Shown here in pieces: positions 7,534 to 16,900 of a DNA stretch of 57,514 bases. The notes below the pieces were generated by a model. It did no database searches. It saw nothing but the letters and a program-made list of their open reading frames with translations, and was not told the DNA's origin. The stretch is from Gemmatimonas sp. Its GTDB lineage: Bacteria; Gemmatimonadota; Gemmatimonadetes; Gemmatimonadales; Gemmatimonadaceae. Each line of letters begins with the position of its first letter. Within the stretch, counting starts at the first letter, position 1. The position numbers were made by a program, and so were the translations under genes. The stretch covers positions 1-57,514 of the forward strand of contig JAABRO010000010.1 in NCBI GenBank assembly GCA_011390885.1, in the 5' to 3' direction.

Positions 7534-8769
7534 TCACTCGGTTGGCGGCGCGACCCGCGTGGGCACCGAACGGCTGCGCATCGTGCCGTCGCCAAGCGCA
7601 CCGCCACCCCGCGCATCGGAGTTCTCGCCCCAGCACCACGCCGCGCCGGACGTGTCGAGGGCGCAGGTGTGGTAGTCCCCACCTGCGATGCTCGTGAACT
7701 CGAGATCGCCGGCCACGCGCACCGGCTCCGATTGCGACTGTCCGCTGCCGTCGCCGAGTCCGCCGTTGTAGTTGGAGCCCCAGCACCAGGCGTGACCGTT
7801 CACCTCCAGGGCGCACACACGATGGAGGCCGGGCGCGAGCTGCCGAAACTGCAGGTTGCCGGACACCGGCGCCGGTAGGAACGTGTTCGGGCGCGGTGGT
7901 GATCCCTGGCCAAGCTGACCATCGAAGGCGACGCCCCAGCACCACGCGCTGCCGTCCACCTTCAGACCGCAGGTGATCGACTCGCCCGCGGCAAGCTCGC
8001 GAAATCGGCGATTACCCTGGACTTCCACCGGAGCGCCACGATCGGTGAGTGAACCGTCACCGAGTGCGCCACCGTCACCCCAGCACCAGGCGGCACCCGA
8101 GGTGGTCAGGCCGCACGCGTGCTGCCGGCCCACCGTGAGCCGGTCGAAGCGCAGGTCGCCGCCCACCAGCTTCGGCTCGGCCAGCGGTGCCGAACCGAGC
8201 CGGTCGTCGCCTCGCTCGCCATGCCGATCGGTGCCCCAGCAGAGCGGGCGGTCGGTGGCGTCGGTGATGCAGGTAACGTTGCGTCCGAGCCCGAGCTGCC
8301 GTACCTCGCGCACGGCCAGCGGTGTCGGACGGTCGCGGAGGCGCACGGTGGTGTCGGCCAGCGCGAAATCGCGGTTGTCACCCCAGCAGTGCAGGGCGGC
8401 AAGCGAGTCCACGGCGCACGTGTGCGTCTCGCCCGCGACGATGCGGGTGAACGGCGTGTCGTACACCACCCGCGTGGGCACGAAGCGGTCGAGCGTGTCT
8501 CCCACCCCGAGCTGACCGAAACGATTCGCCCCCCAGCACCATGCCGCGCCCGCGGCATCGAGGCCGCAGGTGAACTGCCGACCGGCCGTGATCGCCACGA
8601 ATCGCAGCGCGCTGGTGTCCGCGACGCTCTCGGCCACGACGGAATCGGCGGCTTCCGACGCGGCGCCGGTGTCCGGCGCGCCCGATGCGCAGGCGGCAAG
8701 CGTTCCGCCAACGAGGGCGAGCGCAAGGTGGCGTGTCCGACGAGCGAGGGAGTGCACGGAAAGTCTCAT
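7534..8769 (-). CDS. RCC1-repeat beta-propeller lipoprotein
   Basis: 411-residue predicted surface lipoprotein. Signal peptide with lipobox LAAC gives lipidated Cys27. The remainder is seven RCC1-type blades, each with a Cys four to five residues before an acidic/Gly turn and a second Cys in a CWG triplet (for example FTCGLDAAGAAWCWG and HTCALDTSGAAWCWG). Seven repeats fit a closed seven-bladed propeller. The paired cysteines are consistent with disulfide-stapled blades in the periplasm or outside the cell. RCC1-like bacterial proteins are widespread; some in myxobacteria and Gemmatimonadota are secreted, and the ligand is generally unknown. It is monocistronic and convergent to susD. Confidence 0.9.
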   Translation of the reverse strand: MRLSVHSLARRTRHLALALVGGTLAACASGAPDTGAASEAADSVVAESVADTSALRFVAITAGRQFTCGLDAAGAAWCWGANRFGQLGVGDTLDRFVPTRVVYDTPFTRIVAGETHTCAVDSLAALHCWGDNRDFALADTTVRLRDRPTPLAVREVRQLGLGRNVTCITDATDRPLCWGTDRHGERGDDRLGSAPLAEPKLVGGDLRFDRLTVGRQHACGLTTSGAAWCWGDGGALGDGSLTDRGAPVEVQGNRRFRELAAGESITCGLKVDGSAWCWGVAFDGQLGQGSPPRPNTFLPAPVSGNLQFRQLAPGLHRVCALEVNGHAWCWGSNYNGGLGDGSGQSQSEPVRVAGDLEFTSIAGGDYHTCALDTSGAAWCWGENSDARGGGALGDGTMRSRSVPTRVAPPTE

Positions 8770-8811
8770 GCGAAGGCAACGCGTGGGGCGGAGTTTTCGA
8801 GCCAGTGCACG

Positions 8812-9537
8812 TCAGGATCGCCGCGCGTCGGCGGGGCGTGGCGCCGGGTACGCCATACGCGCCAGAATCGAGCGCGATCGGGCCGTGGCGGTGCCGCCGG
8901 TCGGCGACCATCGGCGCGGCGAGGGCAGAATGGCCGCGAGGCGCGCCGCCTGATCGCGCGTGAGTGACTTGGCAGACTTGCGAAAGTAGCGCTGCGAGGC
9001 GGCCTCGACGCCGAAGGTGCCGTCGCCCCATTCCGCGAGGTTCACGTACAGGTCGAGAATGCGATCCTTGGGTACCACGATTTCGAGCCACAGTGTGAAG
9101 TACGCTTCGAGTCCCTTGCGGACCCACGAGCGCCCTTCCCACAGGAAGATGTTCTTGGCCACCTGCTGCGAGAGCGTGGAGGCGCCGCGCAGGCGACCAC
9201 CCGCGCGGCGTTCCTCGATGGCCTTCTCGATCTCCGTGAAGTCGAATCCCTTGTGCAGGTAGAACCGGTCGTCTTCGGCCGCGAGCACCGCGCGGTAGAG
9301 CGCGGGGGCCACGTCGTCGTGGGCGACGACCGTGCGTGATGGATAGACCGGCTTCTCACCGGCCCACGCCCGCTGCCAGGCGCGGGCGAGCATCATGGCC
9401 GTGGTCGGTGGCTGCATGACGCGCAACGCCAGCGTGAGCGGCAGCGGGATCACGAGGGCGACGAGCGCGACGATGACGAGTCGTCGCAGCCAGCGGCTGA
9501 CGAACCCGCGACGGGCGGAGGAGCGGCGGCGAGCCAT
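8812..9537 (-). CDS. mtgA: Monofunctional peptidoglycan glycosyltransferase
   Basis: 241-residue GT51 enzyme that polymerises lipid II into glycan strands at the periplasmic face of the inner membrane. One N-terminal membrane anchor (residues ~16-38) is followed by the GT51 motifs in order: AAEDDRFYLHKGFD with the catalytic Glu, RGASTLSQQVAKNIFL, RKGLEAYFTLWLE, and LYVNLAEWGDGTFGVEAAS. There is no transpeptidase domain, and the length matches MtgA. Start: the ATG at 9537 opens the basic MARRRSS segment before the anchor; the reading frame stays open upstream but there it lies inside the acyltransferase gene. It is 22 bases downstream of that gene, so the two are probably co-transcribed. Confidence 0.92.
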   Translation of the reverse strand: MARRRSSARRGFVSRWLRRLVIVALVALVIPLPLTLALRVMQPPTTAMMLARAWQRAWAGEKPVYPSRTVVAHDDVAPALYRAVLAAEDDRFYLHKGFDFTEIEKAIEERRAGGRLRGASTLSQQVAKNIFLWEGRSWVRKGLEAYFTLWLEIVVPKDRILDLYVNLAEWGDGTFGVEAASQRYFRKSAKSLTRDQAARLAAILPSPRRWSPTGGTATARSRSILARMAYPAPRPADARRS

Positions 9538-9559
9538 GCGGCGCGAGGGCGGGTGAGGG

Positions 9560-10522
9560 TCAGGGTTCCCGCAGGTGCGCGGGCGTATCCGGCGGCTGTC
9601 GCTTCCACCGCCGATGATGCCAGAAATACTGCGCCGGCGTGCGACGGATGTCGGCCTCGAGCTGCCGCGTGAACGCGCGCACGATTTCGTCCACATCATG
9701 TTCGCGATCACCGGTCTCCACCACGGGCACCGGCGTGAACGACACGCGATAGTAGCCGTCGGGGCGACGCGCGCAGGTGATGAAGATGACGGGCGCGCCA
9801 AGGCGCAGCGCGAAGACGCCCGGGCCGCGCGGCGTACGCGCTGGACGACCGAAGAAGGGCACGAAGGTGGACGCGAGCCCGAGGGCGTCCTGGTCGCAGA
9901 GGAAACCCACGACCTTCCCCTCGCCGAGCGCACGCGGCACGCGTCGGATCGCGGCCGAATCGTGAATGATCTCGATGCCAAGCGAGGTTCGCGTGTCGAA
10001 GACGTACTGATCGAACAGCGGATTGGCCATGCGTCGCGCGATGGCGGCCATCGGCACGCCGCGCGCGGCGACGTAGGCCGCGGCCAGTTCCCAGTTGCCG
10101 ATGTGTCCGCCCACCGCGATCACGCCCTTGCCCTTCGCGAGGGCGTCCTGGAGCACGTCCCACCCTTCGGTTTCGCGCACGGCGTCGAGCACCTGCTGTG
10201 TGCTTCCGCCACCGAGCACGGCCGTCTCGATGAAGGTGCGCCCGATGCTCTCGTACGCGCCCACGGCGCAGCCCTGCACCTCCGCGGGGGAGTACGCCGG
10301 AAAGGCGGCGGCGACGTGTCGCTCGACGATGCGACGTCGGATGCCGACGGGCGCGTAGGCGATGCGCCCGAGCCACCGTCCGACGGCGCTCGCGCCACGC
10401 CAGCCAAGCAGGCGCAGCGCGCCCACCAGCCCGCGAATCGCGGCGAACTGCGCGCGATCGGTGAGCGTTGGGCCGGACTTCGTCGCGGTGGCTGGTACAG
10501 GTGAAGCGGCGCGATCGGACAT
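9560..10522 (-). CDS. LpxL/HtrB-like lipid A (lysophospholipid) acyltransferase
   Basis: 320-residue member of the bacterial lipid A acyltransferase family, which adds secondary acyl chains to Kdo-lipid A or related glycolipids at the inner membrane. The catalytic HxxxxE is His140-Glu145 in GGHIGNWELA. The following ALGEGKVVGFLCDQDA and FFGRPARTPRGPGVFALRLGAP match the family substrate-binding blocks (Asp/Gln-rich loop, then P-x-G-P). An N-terminal amphipathic segment with IRGLVGALRLLGWRG suggests membrane association. It precedes mtgA by 22 bases, an envelope-assembly pairing. The lipid acceptor is not identifiable; no other lipid A gene is in the window. Start ATG 10522 lacks a clear Shine-Dalgarno sequence. 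Confidence 0.9.
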   Translation of the reverse strand: MSDRAASPVPATATKSGPTLTDRAQFAAIRGLVGALRLLGWRGASAVGRWLGRIAYAPVGIRRRIVERHVAAAFPAYSPAEVQGCAVGAYESIGRTFIETAVLGGGSTQQVLDAVRETEGWDVLQDALAKGKGVIAVGGHIGNWELAAAYVAARGVPMAAIARRMANPLFDQYVFDTRTSLGIEIIHDSAAIRRVPRALGEGKVVGFLCDQDALGLASTFVPFFGRPARTPRGPGVFALRLGAPVIFITCARRPDGYYRVSFTPVPVVETGDREHDVDEIVRAFTRQLEADIRRTPAQYFWHHRRWKRQPPDTPAHLREP

Positions 10523-10583
10523 GATGGGGGAGTGAGAACGCCCGCGTCGCGCGAGATGCGCGGATGCGGTACCCGGAAACATC

Positions 10584-10617
10584 ATGCGGCGCCGTTCCGA
10601 AGGGAACGGCGCCGCAT
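10584..10617 (-). terminator. Perfect 15-bp hairpin downstream of ompA-like gene
   Basis: ATGCGGCGCCGTTCC (10584-10598) and GGAACGGCGCCGCAT (10603-10617) are perfect complements around a GAAG loop (CTTC on the minus strand, the very stable UUCG-like class). In the minus-strand direction GATGTTT follows, a weak T-tract. It lies between the OmpA-like stop and the acyltransferase start and probably separates the two units. Confidence 0.6.
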
Positions 10618-10629
10618 TGACAGCGCGAG

Positions 10630-10651
10630 CCGGGCGTCCGAGGACGCCCGG
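10630..10651 (-). terminator. Second tandem hairpin downstream of ompA-like gene
   Basis: CCGGGCGTCC (10630-10639) and GGACGCCCGG (10642-10651) are perfect complements. The central bases must open to form the loop. It is the first of two tandem hairpins met by transcription leaving the OmpA-like gene, 10 bases after its stop. No T-tract follows. Confidence 0.5.
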
Positions 10652-10661
10652 TCCGACGGTG

Positions 10662-11684
10662 TTAGTTGGACAGCGTGATGAGCACGCGACGGTTGGTGGC
10701 GCGGCCGTTGTCCGTGTTGTTCGGCGCGAGCGGATTGCCTTCACCAGCGGTGCTGGTGGAGATGCGCGACGCGGCGACACCCTTGGACACGAGGTAGTCA
10801 CGCACCTGGTCGGCGCGCTGCTGGCCGAGGCGGGTGTTGGACGCCTCGCTGCCGATCGCGTCCGTGTTGCCCTGGACGTTGATCGTGCGCGACATGTTGA
10901 CCGACTCGGTGAGCGAGGCGGCGATCTGGTCGAGGACCTTGCTGGCCTCGGGGGTGATCGCATCCTGCGCAAAGGCGAACTGCACGGCACCGATCACGAC
11001 CGGGCGGCCCGGGACCTCGACGCGCACGGTGTCGAGGCGCGTGGTGTAGACCGTGTCGCGCTGGACGATGCGCTGGATGACCGTGTCGACCTTCGGGGTG
11101 CGCGGGCTGGTGAACAGCGCGATGCTGATGCCGGCCTGCGCGCCGAGGTTCACGTGGCTCTCACGGGCCTCCGGCTTGGTGTCGGCGTCTTCACCGACCC
11201 AGTTGCCGATGCCCTCGAAGCGGAGCGACCACATGTCGTTGATCGCGTAGCGAATGCCGAGCAGGCCCGAGGGACCGCCGCCACGCGGGGCGACCTGACG
11301 CTGACGGCCGTACGCATCGTACGCGTAGCCGGCACCGACGAGGAACTTGAACTTGTCGTTGATCGGCGCGTTGTAGAGCAGGCGATAGTTCCACAACGTG
11401 TGCGACACGCGGTTGAGCGAGTCGAACACCGCGATGCCCGTGGGCTCACGATTGACGTCGGCGTCTGCATACGAGAGATCCATCTCGAGCAGCAGGTTCT
11501 TGAAGATGTAGACGCCAGCGCGTCCACCGCCGCCGAGGGCCGGGTCGAGCTTCTGCGACTCACCGAACGTGGTGAACCGGCCGAAGCCGCCGATTTCAAC
11601 GGCACCCTGGCGCTGCGCTTCGAGCGAAGCGGGCAGACCGAGGGCGATCGCAGTGCCCAGCGCGAACGTAGCAAGAGTACGCAT
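10662..11684 (-). CDS. OmpA-family outer-membrane/peptidoglycan-binding protein
   Basis: 340 residues. A signal peptide ends near residue 23 (LEAQ). An N-terminal beta-barrel-type region (about 25-190, with alternating aromatic strands such as LLLEMDLSYAD and WSLRFEGIGNWVG) leads to an OmpA C-terminal domain (about 235-340). In that domain the strand ending in VQFAFAQDAITPEA and the NVQGNTDAIGSEASNTRLGQQRA block carry the Asp and Arg that bind diaminopimelate in this family; the usual closing NRRV is present (ATNRRVLITL). It should tether the outer membrane to peptidoglycan. Start ATG 11684 follows GGGAGGA on the minus strand. Two hairpins close the gene. Confidence 0.93.
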   Translation of the reverse strand: MRTLATFALGTAIALGLPASLEAQRQGAVEIGGFGRFTTFGESQKLDPALGGGGRAGVYIFKNLLLEMDLSYADADVNREPTGIAVFDSLNRVSHTLWNYRLLYNAPINDKFKFLVGAGYAYDAYGRQRQVAPRGGGPSGLLGIRYAINDMWSLRFEGIGNWVGEDADTKPEARESHVNLGAQAGISIALFTSPRTPKVDTVIQRIVQRDTVYTTRLDTVRVEVPGRPVVIGAVQFAFAQDAITPEASKVLDQIAASLTESVNMSRTINVQGNTDAIGSEASNTRLGQQRADQVRDYLVSKGVAASRISTSTAGEGNPLAPNNTDNGRATNRRVLITLSN

Positions 11685-12127
11685 ATTCCTCCCGTGAATG
11701 TGACAAGACCGACGGACCGAACCGCCAAATGCCTGCAGGATGACAACACGGCCACGGCAACGAGCGCCCTGACGCGAAGGCATCCGCTGACCCGGCGCAG
11801 TTCGAGATCCCGAATGGATTCCGATACATGACGCCCGCGCGGTTGCCACGCACCAACTTACGCATCATTCGCCGAAGGGCAACCTTTATGGAGTCACGAA
11901 GTTGTGCTCGTGAACCCGGTCGTCCCCCGGTGGACCGTCACGCGACGCGACGGACCATGGTCTGGTTGGACATGTTGACCGACTGGTGGACGACTCACCA
12001 CGTCCGACTGAAACAAAGATAGCACACCGAACGAGTCCCGGCACGTCCGGCTCGCGGCGACCATCGGCGTCGCGCCGCCGCCGCCTCGCCAGGCGACTGC
12101 CTCCCCAGCCCTCGCTCCCCGCCTCGC
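11685..12127. other. 443-bp divergent intergenic region
   Basis: This separates the leftward OmpA-like gene from the rightward PNPOx gene and must hold both promoters. It is somewhat less GC-rich than the genes. I see a 10-base palindrome GACCATGGTC at 11955-11964 and several GTGGAC repeats, but no promoter I would defend on either strand, and no RNA gene. Open frames here are antisense extensions of neighbours without coding character. Confidence 0.5.
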
Positions 12128-12583
12128 ATGCCCGCTCGCCCGACGTTTTCGACCCTCGATCGCACGGCGATCGACGCCCTGCTGGCGCGCCACCACGTGG
12201 GCCGCCTCGCCTACACCCGCCGCGATCGCGTGGACATCGAGCCCATTCACTACGCCTACGCCGACCAGTGGCTCTACCTGCGCACCCAGCCCGGCACCAA
12301 GCTCGCCACGGTGGCGCACAACCCCTGGGTCGCCTTCGAGGTGGACGAGGTCCGGGCCCTGTACGAGTGGGAGAGCGTGGTCGTGCGCGGCCGGCTGCAA
12401 CTGCTCGACGATGGACCACACGACAGCGCCCGGGCGCGTCACGCCGCCGCGATCGAGGCCCTGCGCACGCTCGTGCCGGCCGCCTTCACCGACGACGATC
12501 CCACGCCGGCGCGCACGATCGTGTGCGCCCTCTATGTCGACGAGGTCGAAGGCCGGCGCGCCACGCCCGGAGGGACCGCATGA
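12128..12583 (+). CDS. PNPOx-like flavin-binding protein (split-barrel family)
   Basis: 151-residue protein of the pyridoxamine 5'-phosphate oxidase-like split beta-barrel family. Recognisable elements are the opening helix (RTAIDALLARHHVGRLAYTRRD), the strand pair IEPIHYAYADQWLYLRT with the PGTK turn that usually contacts FMN phosphate, then VAFEVDEV and VVVRGRLQLL. Small members bind FMN, F420 or heme, and some are nitroimidazole-type reductases; the cofactor cannot be assigned here and PdxH activity is unlikely at this length. The stop overlaps the PPK2 start (ATGA), so it is coupled to the polyphosphate kinase. Confidence 0.85.
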   Translation: MPARPTFSTLDRTAIDALLARHHVGRLAYTRRDRVDIEPIHYAYADQWLYLRTQPGTKLATVAHNPWVAFEVDEVRALYEWESVVVRGRLQLLDDGPHDSARARHAAAIEALRTLVPAAFTDDDPTPARTIVCALYVDEVEGRRATPGGTA

Positions 12584-13410
12584 ACGGTGACCTGGCCTCG
12601 CTCCCCACCCTGGTCCCGGTGGTGCCGGGCGAACGTCCCAAGCTGGGCAGCGGAGCGGCGAAGGCCCCGCCGGGACTCCCGGACCGCAAGGCGCTGGGCG
12701 ACGCGACGAAGGCGCTGCTCGAGCGGCTCGAGACGCTGCAGGCGGCGTTCCATGCGGACGCGCGCCGCGCCCTGCTGCTGGTCCTCCAGGGGCGCGACGC
12801 CTCGGGAAAGGACGGCACCATCCGCACCGTGGTCGGCGCGTGCAACCCCATGGGCGTGCGCGTCGCCGCCTTCGGACCGCCCACCGATCGTGAGCTGGCG
12901 CACGACTTCCTGTGGCGCGTGCATCAGGTCGTGCCGCCGCGCGGGGTGATCGGGGTCTTCAACCGGTCGCACTACGAAGACGTGCTCGTGGTGCGCGTGC
13001 GCAAGCTGGCTCCGTCGTCGGTGTGGAAGCCGCGCTTCCAGCAGATCTGCGACTTCGAGCGCATGCTGGTGGAGAACGGCACGGTGATCGTGAAGTGCTG
13101 CCTCCACATCTCGAAGGACGAGCAGAAGCAGCGGCTGCAGGAGCGCCTCGACGATCCGCAGAAGAACTGGAAGTTCCGGCTCGGCGATCTCGACGATCGT
13201 GCGCATTGGGACAAGTACACGGTCGCATATCGGGACATGCTCGCGAAGACGAGCACGGCGGTGGCCCCCTGGTACGTCGTGCCGGCCGACGACAACCGGG
13301 TGCGCAACTACTTCGTCGCCCGGCTGCTCGTGGACACGCTCGAGGCCATGGACCTGCGCTATCCGCGGATGGCGCCCGAGGTGGCGAAGGCGGCGCGCGG
13401 CTTCAAATGA
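12580..13410 (+). CDS. Polyphosphate kinase 2 (PPK2) family nucleotide phosphotransferase
   Basis: 276 residues. Transfers phosphate from polyphosphate to AMP or ADP (or the reverse) in the cytosol. Walker A is at residues 71-79 (GRDASGKDG), the Walker B block contains GVIGVFNRSHYEDVLVVRV, and the lid carries DDPQKNWKFRLGDLDDRAHWDKY. The one-domain size and the NPMGVRVAAFGPPT plus HDFLWRVH segments resemble class III enzymes that can make ATP from AMP, but class assignment needs an alignment. A GGAGGG sequence lies ahead of the ATG at 12580, which overlaps the preceding stop. It is second in a five-gene rightward run that ends with a sensor kinase and TspO. Confidence 0.95.
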   Translation: MNGDLASLPTLVPVVPGERPKLGSGAAKAPPGLPDRKALGDATKALLERLETLQAAFHADARRALLLVLQGRDASGKDGTIRTVVGACNPMGVRVAAFGPPTDRELAHDFLWRVHQVVPPRGVIGVFNRSHYEDVLVVRVRKLAPSSVWKPRFQQICDFERMLVENGTVIVKCCLHISKDEQKQRLQERLDDPQKNWKFRLGDLDDRAHWDKYTVAYRDMLAKTSTAVAPWYVVPADDNRVRNYFVARLLVDTLEAMDLRYPRMAPEVAKAARGFK

Positions 13411-13416
13411 TCGGCC

Positions 13417-13447
13417 GCATGCGCGTGTGCGTGCGCGTGTGCGCGCG
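13417..13447. repeat. 31-nt alternating purine-pyrimidine tract (Z-DNA-prone)
   Basis: From 13417 to 13447 every base alternates purine and pyrimidine, almost all GC and GT steps. It fills the first half of the 73-bp gap between the PPK2 stop and the DUF2269 start. Such tracts flip readily to Z-DNA under negative supercoiling. Confidence 0.7.
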
Positions 13448-13483
13448 CAAGCGTTCGGCCCGACGGCATTGGCGCGCCGCCCC

Positions 13484-13927
13484 GTGACGCTCTACCAGGC
13501 GCTGCGCGCGGCGCACGTGCTCGGCGCCGTGCTGCTGCTCGGCAACGTCATCGTGTCGGGGATCTGGGCGGCGCTCGGCATGCGCGCCGACGCCGGCGTG
13601 CCGCACCGGGCGGTCGCGCGCGCGGTGATCGTCACCGACTGGTGCTTCACGGTGCCTGGCGGCGCCCTGCTCGTCGGGAGCGGCCTCTGGATGGCCCGCC
13701 TCGCGGGGCTGCCGCTGCTCGCGACGCCGTTCGTCCGGCTCGGCCTCGGTGCGCTCGTGCTGAGCACGGGGCTTTGGCTCGCCGTGCTGGTGCCGCTGCA
13801 GGCCCGCTGGGTGCGCGCCGCGACGGAACGTGAGGCCCGGCGTCTGTATCGCATGTGGAGCCTCGTTGGATGGATCGCGACCACGCCCCTGCTGCTCGGG
13901 CTCTGGACCATGGCAACCCGGCGCTGA
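13484..13927 (+). CDS. DUF2269-family small integral membrane protein
   Basis: 147 residues with four hydrophobic segments (about 7-28, 47-68, 76-98 and 120-142). The opening LRAAHVLGAVLLLGNVIVSG and the Trp-rich third helix fit DUF2269 proteins, which have no assigned biochemical role. I chose the GTG at 13484 because it opens directly into the family's first helix and follows the repeat-like gap. Its TGA overlaps an ATG of the next gene (TGATG at 13925-13929), so it is translationally linked to the hybrid histidine kinase; a membrane accessory role in the same signalling unit is possible but is inference. Confidence 0.8.
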   Translation: MTLYQALRAAHVLGAVLLLGNVIVSGIWAALGMRADAGVPHRAVARAVIVTDWCFTVPGGALLVGSGLWMARLAGLPLLATPFVRLGLGALVLSTGLWLAVLVPLQARWVRAATEREARRLYRMWSLVGWIATTPLLLGLWTMATRR

Positions 13928-13950
13928 TGCCGATACTCTGCGACAGCCCC

Positions 13951-16900
13951 ATGCGACTGCGATTCCGGCTCCCCGTCTGGTTGTTGCTGGCCCTCGCCGC
14001 GCCCGCGCTTGGCCGCGCCCAGTCGTTGGGGGTGCCGGGGATCGGCGAGAACCGCGGCACCGTGCGGCTGCGCGACTACGCCGAACGACGCTTCGCCTCG
14101 TCCGATGGGCTGCAGTCGTTGGCCGTGTTCGCCGTCGAGGTGCTGCGCGACGGTTCGCTCTGGATCGGCACCAACGAAGGACCGCACCGCTTCACCGGCG
14201 GTCGGTTCGAGCAGGTGCCGCTGATCGAGGAGCACCAGCACGTGCGCGCGATCGCGCAGACTGCCGACGGCGATGTGTGGTTCGGCACACGCGTCGGGGT
14301 GCTGCGGCGGTCCCCCGACGGACGCGTCGTGAAGTACGGCGTGGCCGAGGGCGTGCCGGCCGGCACCGTGTATTCGCTGGTGCTCACCGACGCGTTTGGC
14401 GATCGGGAGGAGGTGGTGGCTGCCACCGGCGGTGGCGTGGTGCGCTTCGACGGAAGCGGCTGGCAGCCCGTGGCGCTCCCTCCGGAGATCGAACCGGCCG
14501 GCCTCGTGGTCACCCCGCGTGCGCGTCCCGGCGCACGCGACGAGCTGTGGTTGGGAAACATGCGAGGCGCGGCCGCGCGGTTCCGCGATGGCGCGTGGGC
14601 GCACGGCCCCGACGTGACCGGCGGCCTGCGCGTCGCCTCGCTGGAGCGGTTCGTGGTGGCGCAGGATTCGGTGCGCACGCTGTACGCGACCACCAACCTG
14701 GGCGTGTTCCGCTTCCTCGAGTCGGACAACGGGACGTCGGGACGGTGGGAGCGCCTGGCGGGCTCGCCGGCGTACGCATACCGACTGGCGGTGGTGCCGT
14801 TGCGTGACGGGCTGCAGGAGCTGTGGGTGGGGACGCTCGACGGGTTGCTCATGCGTCGGCGTGGAAGTACCTGGGACACCATCGCGCTGCGATCGACCGA
14901 GCCGCGCACGCCGGTGCATGCGCTCACCAGCGCGCCCGGTCATGCGGGCGGCCACGCGGTGTACGTGGGCAGCTTCGGGGACGGCCTCATCCGGCTCAGT
15001 GTGGGACGGGCGGCCACGCTGGTGTCCGAGGCCTCCGGACTGCGCTTCACCATCGGCAGTGTGCTCGAAGCGCCGCTCGGGCAGGCCGGCGTGGTCTGGC
15101 TCGCAACGAGCGACTTCGGCGTGGTCGAGGTGAACGGCGACCAGGTGCGCACGGAGATCGGTCGCGAGGCGCTCATCGACGGGCGCGCATTGACGCTGTT
15201 CAGCCGGCAGCACCGAGACGGCACGCACGAGGCCTGGATCGGTGCCGCCCTGGGCGCGTGGCGTCGTGAGGGCACCGGCTGGGTGCGGCGCATCGAGGGG
15301 CTGGGCGCCACCGCCGTCGTCCGCTTCGCCGCGGAACGGTCGGACGACCCGGAGTCACCACTGCTGGCCGCCACCGACTCGGGGCTCCGTGTCTGGCGCG
15401 GTGCACGATGGGAACGGGTGCCGGGGACGCCGGAGGCGAGCGCGCACACCGTGCTCGGCGGCACCTCCTCCGATCCGACGGTGTGGGTGGCCGGTGCCTA
15501 TGGTACGCTCGCCCGTCGTGACGGCGCATGGACGCTGGACAGCACCCTGCGTCAATCGGGGCTGTACGGGCGCGTGCGCACCATGTGCCGACTGCCCGCG
15601 AGCGAGGGAGATCGCGTGCTGATCGCGGGCGAAGGTGCCATGCTGGTGCGGGAGCGCACGGACGCGCGCTGGCGGCCGTTGCCGGAGCAGATCAGGCAGC
15701 TGCTCCCGTCGGACAACATCTACAGCATTCGTTGCGACGAACCGGCGCGCGTGCAGGTGGCGACGGTGAGTGGACTGGCGGTGCTCGACCTGCGTGGCGC
15801 TGATCCCGCGCGCTGGCGGCTCGTCACGACCCTCGGCGCTCCGGATGGGCTGCCGAGTCCCGTCATTCTGGCGATCGCGGATGGGGGCGTGCCCGGCGCG
15901 CACTGGATCGGGACGGCGCAGGGCGTCGGGCGCGTGGACCTGCCGCAGCTGGAGGAGCCGGCGCCGAGCGTGTTCACCATGCGCGTACTGGGCGCGCTGG
16001 GGAGCGACACGGTGGCCGAGGGCGCACGGCTTCCGCACGACGAGAACCTGGTGACCGTGCGGCTGGTGCTGCCCACGTTTCATCGTGAGGAAGACCTGCG
16101 GTATCGCATCGAACTCGACGGGGCACCGAGCTCGTCGAGCGGCGCGTGGCAGACGGCGAGCGAGGTGACGTTTCCGGCGCTGACTCCCGGCGACTACACG
16201 GTGCGCGCGTGGGCCCGCGATTTCACCGGTCGCGAGTACGGCCCGATCATGCACGCATTCTCGGTCGCGTATCCGCCGTGGCGCTCGCCCACCACGCTCG
16301 GCGGCCTGCTGCTCGCGCTGCTCGCCGTGCTCACGGGGGCCCACCGCTGGCGCCTGCGGTTGCTGCGCGATCGCGCGGAGGAACTCGCCGCGAGCGAGCA
16401 ACGCGCGCGGGCCAGCGAGGCGCAGTTGCGGGCGCTCTTCGATCGTGCCCACGACGCGAACCTTCTGGTGCGTGATGGTCGGGTCACGGCGGCCAATACG
16501 GCCGCGGCCAGCCTGCTCGGGCTCGAGGCGGACGCGATCGTGGGGCGGTCAATCCGCGAACTCGGGCTGGTGGCAATTCCGCCGTCCGCCGAGGCCGAAC
16601 CCTGGGAGACCGAGCTCCGGCTCGGCGAGGATCGCGCGGTGCCGATCGCGGTCACGGTCACCTCGGTCCAGCGCGACGACGGGCCGTTGCAGCACTGGGT
16701 ATGGCGCGACCTCTCCGTCGTGCGCGACGCCGAGGCAGAGCGACGGCAGCTCGAGTCGCAAGTGCGCGAAGCGCAGAAGCTCGAGTCGCTGGGCACGCTG
16801 GCCGGCGGCGTCGCGCACGACTTCAACAACCTGCTCGGCGTCATCCGCGGCAACGCCGAACTGGCGCGTGAATCGATCACCGACCCCGACGAAGTCGCCG

